Shown here: in pieces, positions 24,438 through 34,077 of the stretch | Numbering within the stretch: the stretch's first letter is position 1 | How the letters are laid out: the number at the start of each line of letters is the position of its first letter | Origin: Litoreibacter janthinus | GTDB lineage: Bacteria > Pseudomonadota > Alphaproteobacteria > Rhodobacterales > Rhodobacteraceae | NCBI RefSeq assembly: GCF_900111945.1 | Contig: NZ_FOYO01000001.1 | Span: 3,293,751-3,357,750, forward strand | DNA length: 64,000 nt | Reading direction: 5' to 3' | Notes under the pieces: model-generated | What the model saw: only the letters and a program-made list of their open reading frames with translations | Database searches by the model: none | Told to the model about the DNA's origin: nothing | Position numbers and translations under genes: made by a program

Positions 24438-25133
24438 CTACACCGACACGGATTTCAAAACGGTATCCTTCGGCATATCGGCTTTGGTACCCGCATTGGT
24501 CACTTGGCCGCGTCGCATAATGACGAATTGGTCAGCGTGTTCATAAGCGAACTCGAAATACTGCTCGACTAGGATGATCGCCATGTCACCCCGATCCCGA
24601 AGGTAAGCGATCACGCGGCCAATTTGCTGAATAATGTTGGGCTGGATCCCTTCTGTGGGCTCGTCCAACAATAATAGCTTCGGCTTGGTGATCAGGGCGC
24701 GCGCAATTGCCAGCTGCTGCTGTTGCCCGCCCGACAAATCCCCGCCGCGCCGCTGCAACATCTCGTTGAGAACCGGGAATAGCTCAAAAATGTGGTCGGG
24801 GATGACATGTTCGGACGCAGGAAGGCACGCGAATCCCGATTCCAGATTTTCTTTGACCGTCAGAAGCGGGAAAACGTCACGCCCCTGCGGCACATACCCG
24901 ACACCGAGCTTTGCGAGCTTATGTGCGGGGTCCTGCCCAATGGTGTGGCCGTCAAGCTCGATCGTTCCGCCGGACCGCGCATGGGTGCCAGAGATTGCTT
25001 TAAGCAGGCTGGTTTTGCCGACACCGTTTGTGCCCATCACGCATGTCACTTCGCCCAGATTGGCCTCGAACGAAATGTCGTAGAGGATTTGCGAGCCATC
25101 GTAATGCAGGGACAGATTTTCGACCTTTAGCAT
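24438..25133 (-). CDS. urtE: Urea ABC transporter ATP-binding protein UrtE
   Basis: 231 aa ABC ATPase with Walker A GTNGVGKTS, signature LSGGQQQQLA and Walker B LLLLDEPTEG. It resembles LivF-type subunits and is last in urtABCDE, which imports urea at low concentration. Its start lies 3 bp after the urtD stop. It is the first intact core gene next to the integrated element. Confidence 0.95.
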   Translation of the reverse strand: MLKVENLSLHYDGSQILYDISFEANLGEVTCVMGTNGVGKTSLLKAISGTHARSGGTIELDGHTIGQDPAHKLAKLGVGYVPQGRDVFPLLTVKENLESGFACLPASEHVIPDHIFELFPVLNEMLQRRGGDLSGGQQQQLAIARALITKPKLLLLDEPTEGIQPNIIQQIGRVIAYLRDRGDMAIILVEQYFEFAYEHADQFVIMRRGQVTNAGTKADMPKDTVLKSVSV

Positions 25134-25136
25134 AGC

Positions 25137-25877
25137 TCAGCGCCCCAGATAGACGTCGATGACGTCTTGGTTTTTCGTTACGTGATCCAGGCTGCCTTCG
25201 GCAAGCACCGACCCTTCGTGCAGAACGGTCACGCGGCACTCCAAGCGGCGCACGAATTCCATGTCATGTTCAACCACCACCACTGCGCGTGTTTTCGCGG
25301 CCTGAACGAGAATGCTTGTCGTGTGTTCACGCTCTTCCGGTGTCATGCCGGCGGCTGGCTCGTCGACCAGCAAAAGCATCGGCTCCTGCGCCAGTAGCAT
25401 CCCGATTTCGAGCCACTGCTTTTGACCGTGGCTCAGCTCGCCCGACTTGCGCTCCAACTGGCTGGTCAGCCCGATCTCTTCGGCGAGGCTATGGACCTTC
25501 TCGCGGTCCTCGTTTGAGCGGCGGTAGAACAGCACCGATAGCGGGCTGCGGTCCTTCTTCAGCGCCAGAAGCAGATTGTCGAAAACCGTCTGATCTTCGA
25601 ACACGGTCGGGCGCTGGAATTTTCGGCCCACTCCGGCCTGCGCGATTTTTGCCTCGGACATGTTGAGCAGGGAGACCGACTTTTCGCCCCAGATGACGCG
25701 GCCTTCGTCTGGGCGGGTTTTGCCTGTGATGATGTCCATGAACGTTGTCTTGCCAGCGCCATTCGGGCCGATAATGGCGCGCATTTCCGCGGGTCCAATC
25801 CTGAATGAAAGGTTGTTGATGGCTTTGAAGCCGTCAAACGAGACCGAGACACCTGACACTTCTAGTAATGTGCTCAT
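25137..25877 (-). CDS. urtD: Urea ABC transporter ATP-binding protein UrtD
   Basis: 246 aa, LivG-like ATPase: Walker A GPNGAGKTT, signature LSHGQKQWLEIG (a histidine in place of the second glycine, usual for UrtD) and Walker B LLLVDEPAAGM. Its start overlaps the urtC stop by 4 nt. Confidence 0.95.
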   Translation of the reverse strand: MSTLLEVSGVSVSFDGFKAINNLSFRIGPAEMRAIIGPNGAGKTTFMDIITGKTRPDEGRVIWGEKSVSLLNMSEAKIAQAGVGRKFQRPTVFEDQTVFDNLLLALKKDRSPLSVLFYRRSNEDREKVHSLAEEIGLTSQLERKSGELSHGQKQWLEIGMLLAQEPMLLLVDEPAAGMTPEEREHTTSILVQAAKTRAVVVVEHDMEFVRRLECRVTVLHEGSVLAEGSLDHVTKNQDVIDVYLGR

Positions 25878-27106
25878 TTTTCAGCCTCCTGCTCGCGCAA
25901 GGATCCGGCATCTGGACCCAGATCCGATCCGCGACGTGACGGCGAAATGCGCCCCGTTACAAGATCGACCAACCCGCCCATGCCTTTGGGCGCAAACAAC
26001 GTGACCAAGACAAAGGACAGCCCCAGAACGACCTGCCACCAATCCACCCAATTGATGGTGTAGAACCCAAGAGGAAGCGCGGGCACCTGACCACTGGTGA
26101 ACCAGGTCGAGACCAAGCTGACGAAGGCCGTGCCGATGACCGCACCGTAGAGCCGTCCTCGCCCACCGATGGCGACCCAAACCGCCAAATAAATTGATGC
26201 GATTGGGGCCAGCTCTGCCGGATTGATGATGCCTGCCTGCGGATAATAAAGCGCCCCTGCGATGGCGGCGATCACGGCGGTGAGCACAAAGATGAACAGC
26301 TTGTAGCTTTCAACCGAATAGCCAAGGAACCGCACCCGCGCCTCGTCATCGCGAATGCCGCGAATGACGCTGCCGAACTTGCCTGAAACAACCCACGCAG
26401 AGAGCAGGTAACCAAGCCCCAACGCCAAGGCGCTGGCCCACAGAAACCAAAGCGAGATGGTGGATTGCGGAATATCATCGGCCCCCGGCAGGTTCTGCAG
26501 GCCGGACAACCCGTTATTGCCCCGCAAACCGCTATCGTTCTGGAACAGATACAACGCCAAGGCCAAGGTCATCGCTTGCGTCAGGATAGACAGGTAAACG
26601 CCCGTCACGCGGCTTCGGAAGGCAAGCCAGCCGAAGATCAGCGCCAAAATCCCCGGCACCAAAACAACCAGCAACAGCTGCAACGTCAAGCTATGGGCGA
26701 ACATCCAGATCAGCGGGAAGTCACTGCTGCCCACGACACCGAAGATCTGGTTGCCGATGGCGTCCACCACCTCCTGATCGGTTGGCGGAAGCGTGTTGTT
26801 GGCCAAGGAGGCCACGACAATGTCACGTGTGCGCGCATACATCAGCCACATGCCGATCATGTAGCCACCCAACCCGAAGAAAGCGAAATGCCCGAGGCTT
26901 AGAATGCCGCAATAGCCCCAGACCAAGTCCATCGCGATCGCGATCAGGCAAAGGCACAAGGTCTTGCCCAGAGTTTTGACGAAGCTGGTCGAAATCATCC
27001 CACCGCCTGCCGCATCCGACATAACAGTGACCACCAAGGTGAAGATGGCGAGGCCACCCAAGAACACCAGAACCGAAGGATTGCGAAAAATGAAGCTACG
27101 TTCCAT
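25874..27106 (-). CDS. urtC: Urea ABC transporter permease UrtC
   Basis: 410 aa from ATG 27106 (MERSFIFRNPS), 5 bp after the urtB stop; the longer frame from 27232 would overlap urtB. It is a LivM-type permease with about ten membrane segments, and the EAA-like loop GGRGRLYGAVIG near the C-terminus. It pairs with UrtB to form the channel. Confidence 0.93.
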   Translation of the reverse strand: MERSFIFRNPSVLVFLGGLAIFTLVVTVMSDAAGGGMISTSFVKTLGKTLCLCLIAIAMDLVWGYCGILSLGHFAFFGLGGYMIGMWLMYARTRDIVVASLANNTLPPTDQEVVDAIGNQIFGVVGSSDFPLIWMFAHSLTLQLLLVVLVPGILALIFGWLAFRSRVTGVYLSILTQAMTLALALYLFQNDSGLRGNNGLSGLQNLPGADDIPQSTISLWFLWASALALGLGYLLSAWVVSGKFGSVIRGIRDDEARVRFLGYSVESYKLFIFVLTAVIAAIAGALYYPQAGIINPAELAPIASIYLAVWVAIGGRGRLYGAVIGTAFVSLVSTWFTSGQVPALPLGFYTINWVDWWQVVLGLSFVLVTLFAPKGMGGLVDLVTGRISPSRRGSDLGPDAGSLREQEAEK

Positions 27107-27111
27107 GTCGC

Positions 27112-29067
27112 TCAATCCCCTGCCGCGCGGCCTTTGAGAGCGATTATGCCCCTTGGCCTGAACTGAATGAAGATAATGATGAAGACGATCATATAGGTCT
27201 GGGCAGCCAGCGTATTGCTCGGGTTCCCCCATTCGATACCTTTTTGCAGGAAGCCGATCATTGTTGCCCCCGCCAGCGTACCCCAGATGTTGCCGACGCC
27301 GCCGACGACAACGGTCATGAAGCTTTGAACAATGTAGTCACTGCCCAGTTCGGACGTGACCTTGGCAAACAACCCGATGGCCACACCGGCCACTCCGGCG
27401 ATGCCAGAGCCAAGACCGAAAGTCAGCATGTTCACTCGGTCAGGATTGATGCCCATGCTGGCAGCCATGCGCGGGTTTTGGGTCACGGCGCGGGTTTCAA
27501 GCCCCAATCGGGTGCGTTTCATGATGAACAGGAAGATCGCGAGGAAGATCAGGGCAAGCCCGAAAATCGCGATCCGGATATAGCTGATCGACACGACGTC
27601 ATTCAATACCCAAGCCCCGTCCAGCCAAGCCGGTGACGTCAGCGGGCGCGCCTGTGTCCCAAAGACGTTCTTTGCGATTTGTTGTAACGCGATAGATATC
27701 CCGAAAGTCGCCAGCAGCGTTTCCAAAGGCCTGTTGTAAAGGTGACGAATGACCAGCCGCTCCATCGCGACGCCTGCCGCAAAGGTCACCGCAAACGCCA
27801 TTGGCAAGCCGACTAGGATCGACACGGTATAATTCGGGATCAACTGCTGCACGACATAGCCGGTGTACGCGCCCATCATGATGAACTCGCCGTGGGCCAT
27901 GTTGATAACCCCCATAACCCCGAATGTGATTGCCAGCCCGATCGCCGCCAGAAAGAAGATCGACGCCAGTGACAGCGCATCCAAAGCCAGATCAAAAGTC
28001 TGGTTGATTGCGACATTTGTCTCGATGGCGCGCAATGCTTTGGTCGCCGCTGTAGTGACTGCTGGTGACGGGTCGGCGAACACATCGAGAAAGCTGTGCG
28101 CGGCCAGCGCCGCTTCGATCTGCTCATCAGTGACCCTCGCTGGCACAGTGCCAGCCTGCGCGAGTGCGTCATAGGCACCGGCGCGACGCTCCAGAGTATC
28201 AAGTTGCGCTATTGCGGCACCACCAACGCGGCCGCCTTCTACATTGGCAGACAGGGCGCTTGCGATGTCAGAGTTTGTTACCACAGGCTCTGCGAGCCCT
28301 GCTTCAACGAGAAGGCGGTATGCGTCGTCCTGCGACAACTCGTCGTTGCCGGGGATTAACACACGGGCAATGTTCAGGTTATCTGGCGGGCTGCCCGCCA
28401 CGACCATTCTACGGGTTTCGACCAAGGGATTGAGCGTGCCGCGCAGTTCGAGGGAAATGGCCCCTGACGCGGCTTCAATGGCCTCGATGCGTGTCGCCTC
28501 GTCGCGATCATAGCCGATGGTGAGAAGCTGGTTCAGTCGTTCTTTATGCGCCTTGATTTCGGCGTCGGGCTCCGTCGCGATGGAGGCGCGCAGCGGCGCA
28601 AGCTGGCTCGCCGCAGGATCACGCTGGATCGCAAGCAATGCCTCTCGCCGACGCACCGGATCCAGGTCGGACAACTGGAACTGCACCAGCGCTTCGCCGA
28701 TCATCGCCCTGATACCGCTGTTGGGTTTGAGTTGGGACAGATCGCTTTTGTCGACATTGCCGACGAGCGTCGCATCTTCAAAGCGGAACAGACGGACCTG
28801 CTTGTTTTCGACTTCCTCGCCATAGAAGAACTGGCCGTCGTCTTTGCGCTGCCACATCTCTTTCGATTGCCATTTCTGAAGCACGTTTTGTGCTTGCTCC
28901 AAACCGCTGTCGGCGAGTGCCTTGATGGCGGGCTCAATCGTTTTGCGGGAGCTTTTTTCGATCAGGTCGCGGTGCTCTTGCAGCACGTTCTGAATAGTGA
29001 GCCCCTGCGCCACCGAGAGTTGGACAGACAGACCTATAGCGAAAATCGCCAGAAGGAAGATGCGCAT
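27112..29067 (-). CDS. urtB: Urea ABC transporter permease UrtB with long N-terminal region
   Basis: 651 aa from ATG 29067 (MRIFLLAIFAIGLSVQLSVA signal-like segment). The C-terminal 290 residues are a LivH-type permease (FGVMGVINMAHGEFIMMGAY, then GGVGNIWGTLAGA). The preceding 330 or so residues are predicted extracytoplasmic and helical, with HEAT-like repeats, as seen in proteobacterial UrtB but at the long end of the range. Function of that part is unknown to me. Confidence 0.92.
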   Translation of the reverse strand: MRIFLLAIFAIGLSVQLSVAQGLTIQNVLQEHRDLIEKSSRKTIEPAIKALADSGLEQAQNVLQKWQSKEMWQRKDDGQFFYGEEVENKQVRLFRFEDATLVGNVDKSDLSQLKPNSGIRAMIGEALVQFQLSDLDPVRRREALLAIQRDPAASQLAPLRASIATEPDAEIKAHKERLNQLLTIGYDRDEATRIEAIEAASGAISLELRGTLNPLVETRRMVVAGSPPDNLNIARVLIPGNDELSQDDAYRLLVEAGLAEPVVTNSDIASALSANVEGGRVGGAAIAQLDTLERRAGAYDALAQAGTVPARVTDEQIEAALAAHSFLDVFADPSPAVTTAATKALRAIETNVAINQTFDLALDALSLASIFFLAAIGLAITFGVMGVINMAHGEFIMMGAYTGYVVQQLIPNYTVSILVGLPMAFAVTFAAGVAMERLVIRHLYNRPLETLLATFGISIALQQIAKNVFGTQARPLTSPAWLDGAWVLNDVVSISYIRIAIFGLALIFLAIFLFIMKRTRLGLETRAVTQNPRMAASMGINPDRVNMLTFGLGSGIAGVAGVAIGLFAKVTSELGSDYIVQSFMTVVVGGVGNIWGTLAGATMIGFLQKGIEWGNPSNTLAAQTYMIVFIIIFIQFRPRGIIALKGRAAGD

Positions 29068-29090
29068 TTGAGGGGGCCTAACGTTGTGAT

Positions 29091-29115
29091 GAAAGGGGGC
29101 GGTACGCCCCCTTTC
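29091..29115 (-). terminator. Strong hairpin between urtA and urtB
   Basis: GAAAGGGGGCG gta CGCCCCCTTTC is a perfect 11-bp stem with a 3-nt loop, 14 bp after the urtA stop. In solute-binding-protein operons such hairpins stabilise or partly terminate transcripts, giving more binding protein than permease. Confidence 0.75.
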
Positions 29116-29128
29116 TGCGGTGTCTGGA

Positions 29129-30412
29129 TTAGTAGTTTGACAGCGTCTGAACGCAGGTTTTGGTCTCGGTGTTGTACATACCGCAGCCAAGATCTTTCCA
29201 ATCAGACATCAGGATCGAAGATTCTGGCAGGAAGTCAGTCCATGCATCGCCAGGAACCTCTGCGGTTTGGCTAATGATGTCGAACTGGCCATCGGCTTGA
29301 ATCTCACCGATCAGAACCGGCTTGGCCAAGTGGTGGTTCGGAAGCATGACAGCCGTTCCGCCCGTCAGGTTTGGAACTTCAAGACCATACATCGCGGTGC
29401 GCACTGCATCGACGTCAGCGGTGCCAGCCTTCTCGACAGCTTGAACCCACATGTTGAAGCCGATGACGTGGGCTTCCATCGGGTCGTTGAATACGCGCTC
29501 TTCGCCCATTCGAGCTTTCCACTTGGCAACGAACTCGTCATTCAGGTCGCTTTCAGCCGACTGGAAGTAGTTCCAAGCCGCCAGATGGCCAACAAGGTTG
29601 GACGTGTCGAGACCGGAAAGCTCTTCCTCACCCACGGAGAATGCGACAACTGGAATGTCATCGGCAGACACGCCCGCAGCGGCCAGTTCTTTGTAGAAGC
29701 CGATATTTGCGTCACCATTGATGGTCGAGATCACGCCGACCTTCTTGCCGTCTGCGCCGAGCGCGACAACGTCAGCCACAATCTTGGACCAGTCGGAGTG
29801 ACCGAAAGGCGTGTAGTTCACGAAGATGTCGGATTCCGCTATGCCCTTGCTTTCAAGGTAGCTCGCGAGAATGTTGTTTGTGGTGCGCGGGTAAACATAG
29901 TCTGTCCCCAAAAGCGCGAATTTTTCGACGCCAAGCTCGTCAAGGAAGTAGTCGGTGGCCGGAATGGCCTGCTGGTTCGGTGCAGCACCGGTATAGAAGA
30001 CGTTCTTGGAGCTTTCTTCACCCTCGTATTGAACAGGGTAAAACATCAGGCCGTTCAGCTCTTCCAGAACTGGCAGCGCGGATTTACGGCTCACACTGGT
30101 CCAGGACCCGAAGATCACGTCGACATTCTCGACGCTCAGCAGCTCGCGGGCTTTTTCTGCAAACAGAGGCCAGTCAGAGGCAGGGTCGACAACCACCGCT
30201 TCGAGCTGCTTGCCCAGCACACCGCCCTTTGCGTTCTGCTCGTCGATGAGCATGAGCATGGTATCTTTGAGCGTGGTTTCGGAAATCGCCATCGTACCGG
30301 ACAGCGAGTGCAGCACACCGACTTTGATCGTGTCGTCTGCTGCGACAGCAGGCAGCGCAAGTGATCCGGCAGCCAGTATGCTGGCGAATGAGGTTTTCAT
30401 AAGCGTGTTCAT
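29129..30412 (-). CDS. urtA: Urea ABC transporter substrate-binding protein UrtA
   Basis: 427 aa from ATG 30412 (MNTLMKTSFASILAAGSLAL) with a signal peptide ending AVAADDT. The mature part begins IKVGVLHSLSGTMAISE, a hallmark of the amide/urea-binding branch of the LivK family, with YPVQYEGEESS further on. It is the first gene of urtABCDE. Nitrogen control is usual for this operon, but I could not identify a clear NtrC or sigma-54 site. Confidence 0.95.
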   Translation of the reverse strand: MNTLMKTSFASILAAGSLALPAVAADDTIKVGVLHSLSGTMAISETTLKDTMLMLIDEQNAKGGVLGKQLEAVVVDPASDWPLFAEKARELLSVENVDVIFGSWTSVSRKSALPVLEELNGLMFYPVQYEGEESSKNVFYTGAAPNQQAIPATDYFLDELGVEKFALLGTDYVYPRTTNNILASYLESKGIAESDIFVNYTPFGHSDWSKIVADVVALGADGKKVGVISTINGDANIGFYKELAAAGVSADDIPVVAFSVGEEELSGLDTSNLVGHLAAWNYFQSAESDLNDEFVAKWKARMGEERVFNDPMEAHVIGFNMWVQAVEKAGTADVDAVRTAMYGLEVPNLTGGTAVMLPNHHLAKPVLIGEIQADGQFDIISQTAEVPGDAWTDFLPESSILMSDWKDLGCGMYNTETKTCVQTLSNY

Positions 30413-30827
30413 GGAGTTCCTTCCATGCAGGCGGCGCGATTGGGTCGACCTTGCCGAGCAAGTCCCCATCTCATACGGTCCCCCTGCAACATAGAGTGTT
30501 GCAACCGTGTGGCGCCCCGTCAGATGTCCAAATCATCGGGTCGTCACACACCCCCCAGCCTCATTAGCAAGTCTAACAGCGTGTCGGGCATCGACAGGAA
30601 TGCGGCAGCGCGGCGCAAAAACAATGCAGATGCAGAACAAAATGATGGCGCGGCGCGGAGTCGGGTGTATTTCAGGCGCTTTTCCGATCAAACGCCTATT
30701 TTTTGCGCACCAGTTGTCAGTTGGTGTGTACGTGGCCCGATACCGCGTGCGCGCCTTATGTGTGCCAACCCCACACACCACCGATCAGTTTTTCGAAACG
30801 GGCATCGCGCGACATCGCCATAATAAA
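30413..30827. promoter_or_regulatory. Upstream region of urtA
   Basis: About 415 bp without a convincing gene. A perfect inverted repeat TGCAACA tagag TGTTGCA lies at 30485-30503, 73 bp ahead of the urtA start, and a second symmetric stretch, CACCA...TGGTG, lies at about 30709-30728. Either could be a regulator site; no consensus promoter was clear to me. Confidence 0.45.
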
Positions 30828-30846
30828 AGCGGAGCTTTCGCTCCGC
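30828..30846 (-). terminator. Terminator of xylA
   Basis: On the minus strand GCGGAGC gaaa GCTCCGC is followed by TTTTATTATGG, a rho-independent terminator 5 bp after the xylA stop. Confidence 0.85.
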
Positions 30847-30850
30847 GTCA

Positions 30851-32158
30851 TCAAACGAACCGGTTGACGTAGTTTTCGAGGATTTCTTGGCGTCCTGATT
30901 TGGGCTCCGGATTAATCTGCTCTGACAAAACCCGCGCTTGAATGGCCCCGAGGTCGCTGTTCAGCATGTCCTTCGCGCTGGCGGTCGACCAGCCCGCGTA
31001 CCGCTCTGTTAAGGCCTTTTCCAATCCTCCGTCCTCGATCATTGCGGCGGCGGCTTTCAGCCCTCGGGCGCACACGTCCATGCCCCCCACGTGGGAGGCA
31101 ATCAAATCCACCGGATCAATCGATTGGCGCCTCACCTTGGCGTCGAAGTTGGTGCCACCAGTCTGTAGCCCTCCAGCCTTGAGGATGTGGTAATAGGCCA
31201 GCGCAACTTCCGGCACGTTATTGGGGAATTGGTCGGTGTCCCAACCGGATTGATAGTCATTCCGGTTCATGTCGATTGACCCGAGCATACCCTCGGCCGC
31301 GGCGACTGCGATCTCGTGCTCGAAGGAGTGGCCCGCAAGGATCGCGTGACCCTGCTCAAGGTTCAACTTCACCTCATCCTCGAGCCCGTATTTACGCAGG
31401 AACCCGATACAGGTCGCGGCGTCGTAGTCGTATTGATGTTTGGACGGTTCTTGCGGCTTGGGCTCTACCAGAATGGCACCCTTGAACCCGATCTTATGCT
31501 TGTAATCTACAACCATATTCAGGAAGCGACCCATATGGTCTAGCTCTTGCCCCAGATCTGTATTCAGAAGCGTTTCATAGCCTTCACGCCCGCCCCACAA
31601 GACATAGTTCTCGCCCCCCAGCTTATGCGTCGCATCAAGGCAGCCCTTCACGGTTGCAGCAGCGAAAGCGAACATGTCTGGATCAGGGTTGGTCGAGGCG
31701 CCTGACATCCAGCGGCGATGGCTGAACATATTGGCAGTGCCCCAAAGCAGACCAATGTCGCGCAACTCCATCTTCTCGCCGACGTAATCCGTGATCTCCT
31801 CAAGGGTGGCCAAGTTGGCGGCGTAGCTGCCTTGCTCCGGGCGTAGGTCCGCATCGTGCCAGCAGAAGTAAGGCACGCCGAGCAGGTCGAACATCTCAAA
31901 CGCCACATCAGCCTTGAGCTTCGCACGGCCCATGTCGTCTTGCGGGTGCCACGGGCGCTCGAAGGTCTGACCGCCGAACGGATCGCCGCCTTCCCACGCG
32001 AAGGAGTGCCAATAGGCGACGGCAAAGCGTAGATGATCTTCCATACGTTTTCCCAATACGACTTCGTCGCGGTCATAATGCTGGAAAGCAAGCGGGTTGG
32101 AGCTGTTGCCACCTTCGAACGCTATAGGGGATAGACCCTCGAAAAAACCGGTCGTCAT
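30851..32158 (-). CDS. xylA: Xylose isomerase
   Basis: 435 aa, the usual length of class II xylose isomerases. Visible motifs include the catalytic histidine in FCWHDADL and the metal-binding [16 protein letters not shown] and [16 protein letters not shown]. It converts D-xylose to D-xylulose. There is no xylB, transporter or regulator beside it, so it stands as a single transcription unit with its own terminator. Confidence 0.97.
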   Translation of the reverse strand: MTTGFFEGLSPIAFEGGNSSNPLAFQHYDRDEVVLGKRMEDHLRFAVAYWHSFAWEGGDPFGGQTFERPWHPQDDMGRAKLKADVAFEMFDLLGVPYFCWHDADLRPEQGSYAANLATLEEITDYVGEKMELRDIGLLWGTANMFSHRRWMSGASTNPDPDMFAFAAATVKGCLDATHKLGGENYVLWGGREGYETLLNTDLGQELDHMGRFLNMVVDYKHKIGFKGAILVEPKPQEPSKHQYDYDAATCIGFLRKYGLEDEVKLNLEQGHAILAGHSFEHEIAVAAAEGMLGSIDMNRNDYQSGWDTDQFPNNVPEVALAYYHILKAGGLQTGGTNFDAKVRRQSIDPVDLIASHVGGMDVCARGLKAAAAMIEDGGLEKALTERYAGWSTASAKDMLNSDLGAIQARVLSEQINPEPKSGRQEILENYVNRFV

Positions 32159-32271
32159 GGGACAAATCCTTTTGTGTTGGGAGGCGTGCTAAGCCGTTTC
32201 GGCATGGCGCACGTTAGATAGGCTGGTTTTGTGTGTCAAAATAAAGGGGTGCTGCACGAACGCGCTGTTGC

Positions 32272-32550
32272 TTACGTCCAGTTGGGGACCTCCCCGCCGG
32301 GCAGCACCTGCCGCGCAATCATCGGCTGGCGGTAGTCAAGATTGGCAAAATCGCAAAACCCGGACACCCAGCTGTCATCCATCAGCAGAAAATCCAGCAC
32401 TGACCCAAGAAACTCCGGGTCTGCCGCCTGTGCGCGGATAGTGTCGATCGAAGACCCGGTCGCCCCCAAAAACACCCCCATCAAATCGTCAGAGGCAGCA
32501 ATCCACCCGAGCGCAGACAATGCGAGTTGTTCAGCCTTCTGAGGAGTCAT
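32272..32550 (-). CDS. DUF3572 family protein
   Basis: 92 aa from ATG 32550 (MTPQKAEQLALSALGWIAAS); the longer frame from 32853 overlaps the pleD-like gene and is rejected. The sequence fits DUF3572, a small helical alphaproteobacterial protein that commonly sits next to pleD, as here in divergent orientation. Function unknown. Confidence 0.85.
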   Translation of the reverse strand: MTPQKAEQLALSALGWIAASDDLMGVFLGATGSSIDTIRAQAADPEFLGSVLDFLLMDDSWVSGFCDFANLDYRQPMIARQVLPGGEVPNWT

Positions 32551-32646
32551 GGTGGGGATCCCGATGGTAAATGCTTTTTTAACTCTTGGCAGATCAGACT
32601 TGAGGCAAGCAAGAGACGATTCCCGCTTCACAGAGAAAACCAACAT

Positions 32647-34059
32647 ATGGCTGGCCGCATTCTCATTCTGGATCCCGTGCCAACAAATCGGATGGTCCTC
32701 AAGTCCAAGCTTTCGCTGGCTCACTATGATGTCAGCGTCGCAGACAGCGTGCCTCAGGCCCGCGAGTTGATTGGCAGACACCGGTTTGAGGCGATCTTGA
32801 TCTCTACCGCTCTTGTCGAAATACCCGCCGAATGCGCCTTGGCATGGATGCACTCACTACGCGGCGGGCAAGGGGCAGCCGCAACATTTCTCTTCATGCA
32901 TGACGCGCCAAATTCGACCGCAAACTGCGATGTTCTGGAAAAATGTCTGAGTGCCGGCGCCGACGATGTTTTGAACCGCCCGTTTTCTGAGGAAGTTTTG
33001 CTCGCGCGGATCAGAAACCTGATGCGGGACAATGCACATACCCATGATCTTCATCCGCCCAGTATCCAGCCAAGTATGCCCCTGGAAGAAATGGGGCAAT
33101 CAGATCGACCATCTGTAAATATCGCTATCGCGCATATTCCTGCGCATCCGCCCTTCACAGGTGGTAATGAGGTGCAAAAGAAAATCGTAGCGATTGAGCA
33201 GCGCATGCGCGGAACTGACAGGGTTTCATCCGTATCAGTTTCAATGCTCATGCAACCTGATGAATCGCCGTGCGAGCCGGAAGTTGTGGTGCTCGTTGCA
33301 GAAGCCGGCGCGACCGAACATGCTTTGTCCATCATGTGCCAAATGCGATCCCGTACTCGGATGCATGACGTGCGCATCATGCTGCTTCTCGCAGCGCCAA
33401 GTGCTAAAGATGTCGCGCGCGCGTTTGACTTGGGCGCACATGACGTGGTTGCGTTGGACGTCAGATCGACCGCATTAATCGCACGCATAAACAAGCAGGC
33501 CCGAGTTCACGGCAATGTCCGCAACTGCAAACGGCTGGTGCGCGAAAGCCTTGTGCAGGCGGTAACCGATCCTTTGACCGGCCTCTATAACCGCCGCTAT
33601 GCGACGACGCGTTTGGAAAAGATGCAGCGCGATTGCCTTGCCACTGGATCAAGCTTCGCCATTCTGGCGTTCGACGTCGATCACTTCAAAGATGTGAATG
33701 ATAGCTACGGCCATGCGGTGGGGGATGCTGTGTTGACCACCCTCGCAAAGACGCTGCGCCTGAATCTCCGTGAGAGCGATTTGATCTGCCGCACCGGAGG
33801 GGAGGAGTTCATGGTTGCACTCCCAAATACTGACAGGGCAGAGGCGTCGGCCACTGCCAACAGGTTGCGCAAAGCCGTCGGAGCGCTAGACATCGCGGTG
33901 CAAGGCTACCCTGCCCCATTGCGGGTGACGGTCAGCGTCGGACTGTCTATTCAAGACGGCAGCAAAGCAATCTCTGACATGCTGGAACAAACAGACCGCG
34001 CTCTGTACCAAGCCAAAGCGCGCGGCCGGAATGTCGTAGCAATTGTGGCGGCGGCCTGA
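32647..34059 (+). CDS. PleD-like diguanylate cyclase with degenerate receiver domains
   Basis: 470 aa from ATG 32647 (MAGRILILDPVPTNR). Two receiver-like domains (about 1-125 and 150-290) precede a GGDEF domain. The cyclase is intact: DPLTGLYNRRY, FDVDHFKDVNDSYGH and GGEEF, with an inhibitory I-site RESD five residues before GGEEF. In the first receiver the phosphoacceptor aspartate is replaced (AILISTALVE) and the conserved lysine is arginine (VLNRPF); the second receiver has no obvious phosphorylation site either. It should make cyclic di-GMP but probably without phosphorylation control. Confidence 0.9.
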   Translation: MAGRILILDPVPTNRMVLKSKLSLAHYDVSVADSVPQARELIGRHRFEAILISTALVEIPAECALAWMHSLRGGQGAAATFLFMHDAPNSTANCDVLEKCLSAGADDVLNRPFSEEVLLARIRNLMRDNAHTHDLHPPSIQPSMPLEEMGQSDRPSVNIAIAHIPAHPPFTGGNEVQKKIVAIEQRMRGTDRVSSVSVSMLMQPDESPCEPEVVVLVAEAGATEHALSIMCQMRSRTRMHDVRIMLLLAAPSAKDVARAFDLGAHDVVALDVRSTALIARINKQARVHGNVRNCKRLVRESLVQAVTDPLTGLYNRRYATTRLEKMQRDCLATGSSFAILAFDVDHFKDVNDSYGHAVGDAVLTTLAKTLRLNLRESDLICRTGGEEFMVALPNTDRAEASATANRLRKAVGALDIAVQGYPAPLRVTVSVGLSIQDGSKAISDMLEQTDRALYQAKARGRNVVAIVAAA

Positions 34060-34077
34060 CGGCCGCTGCGTTGCCAG

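Noticed and set aside
29267..30364. 365-codon plus-strand open frame
   Set aside because: It is the antisense of urtA, whose codon pattern and family match are clear; the frame has no recognisable protein.
30640..30760. NtrC or sigma-54 site upstream of urtA
   Set aside because: Symmetric CACCA...TGGTG elements have wrong spacing for NtrC, and no GG-N10-GC promoter was found at a sensible place.
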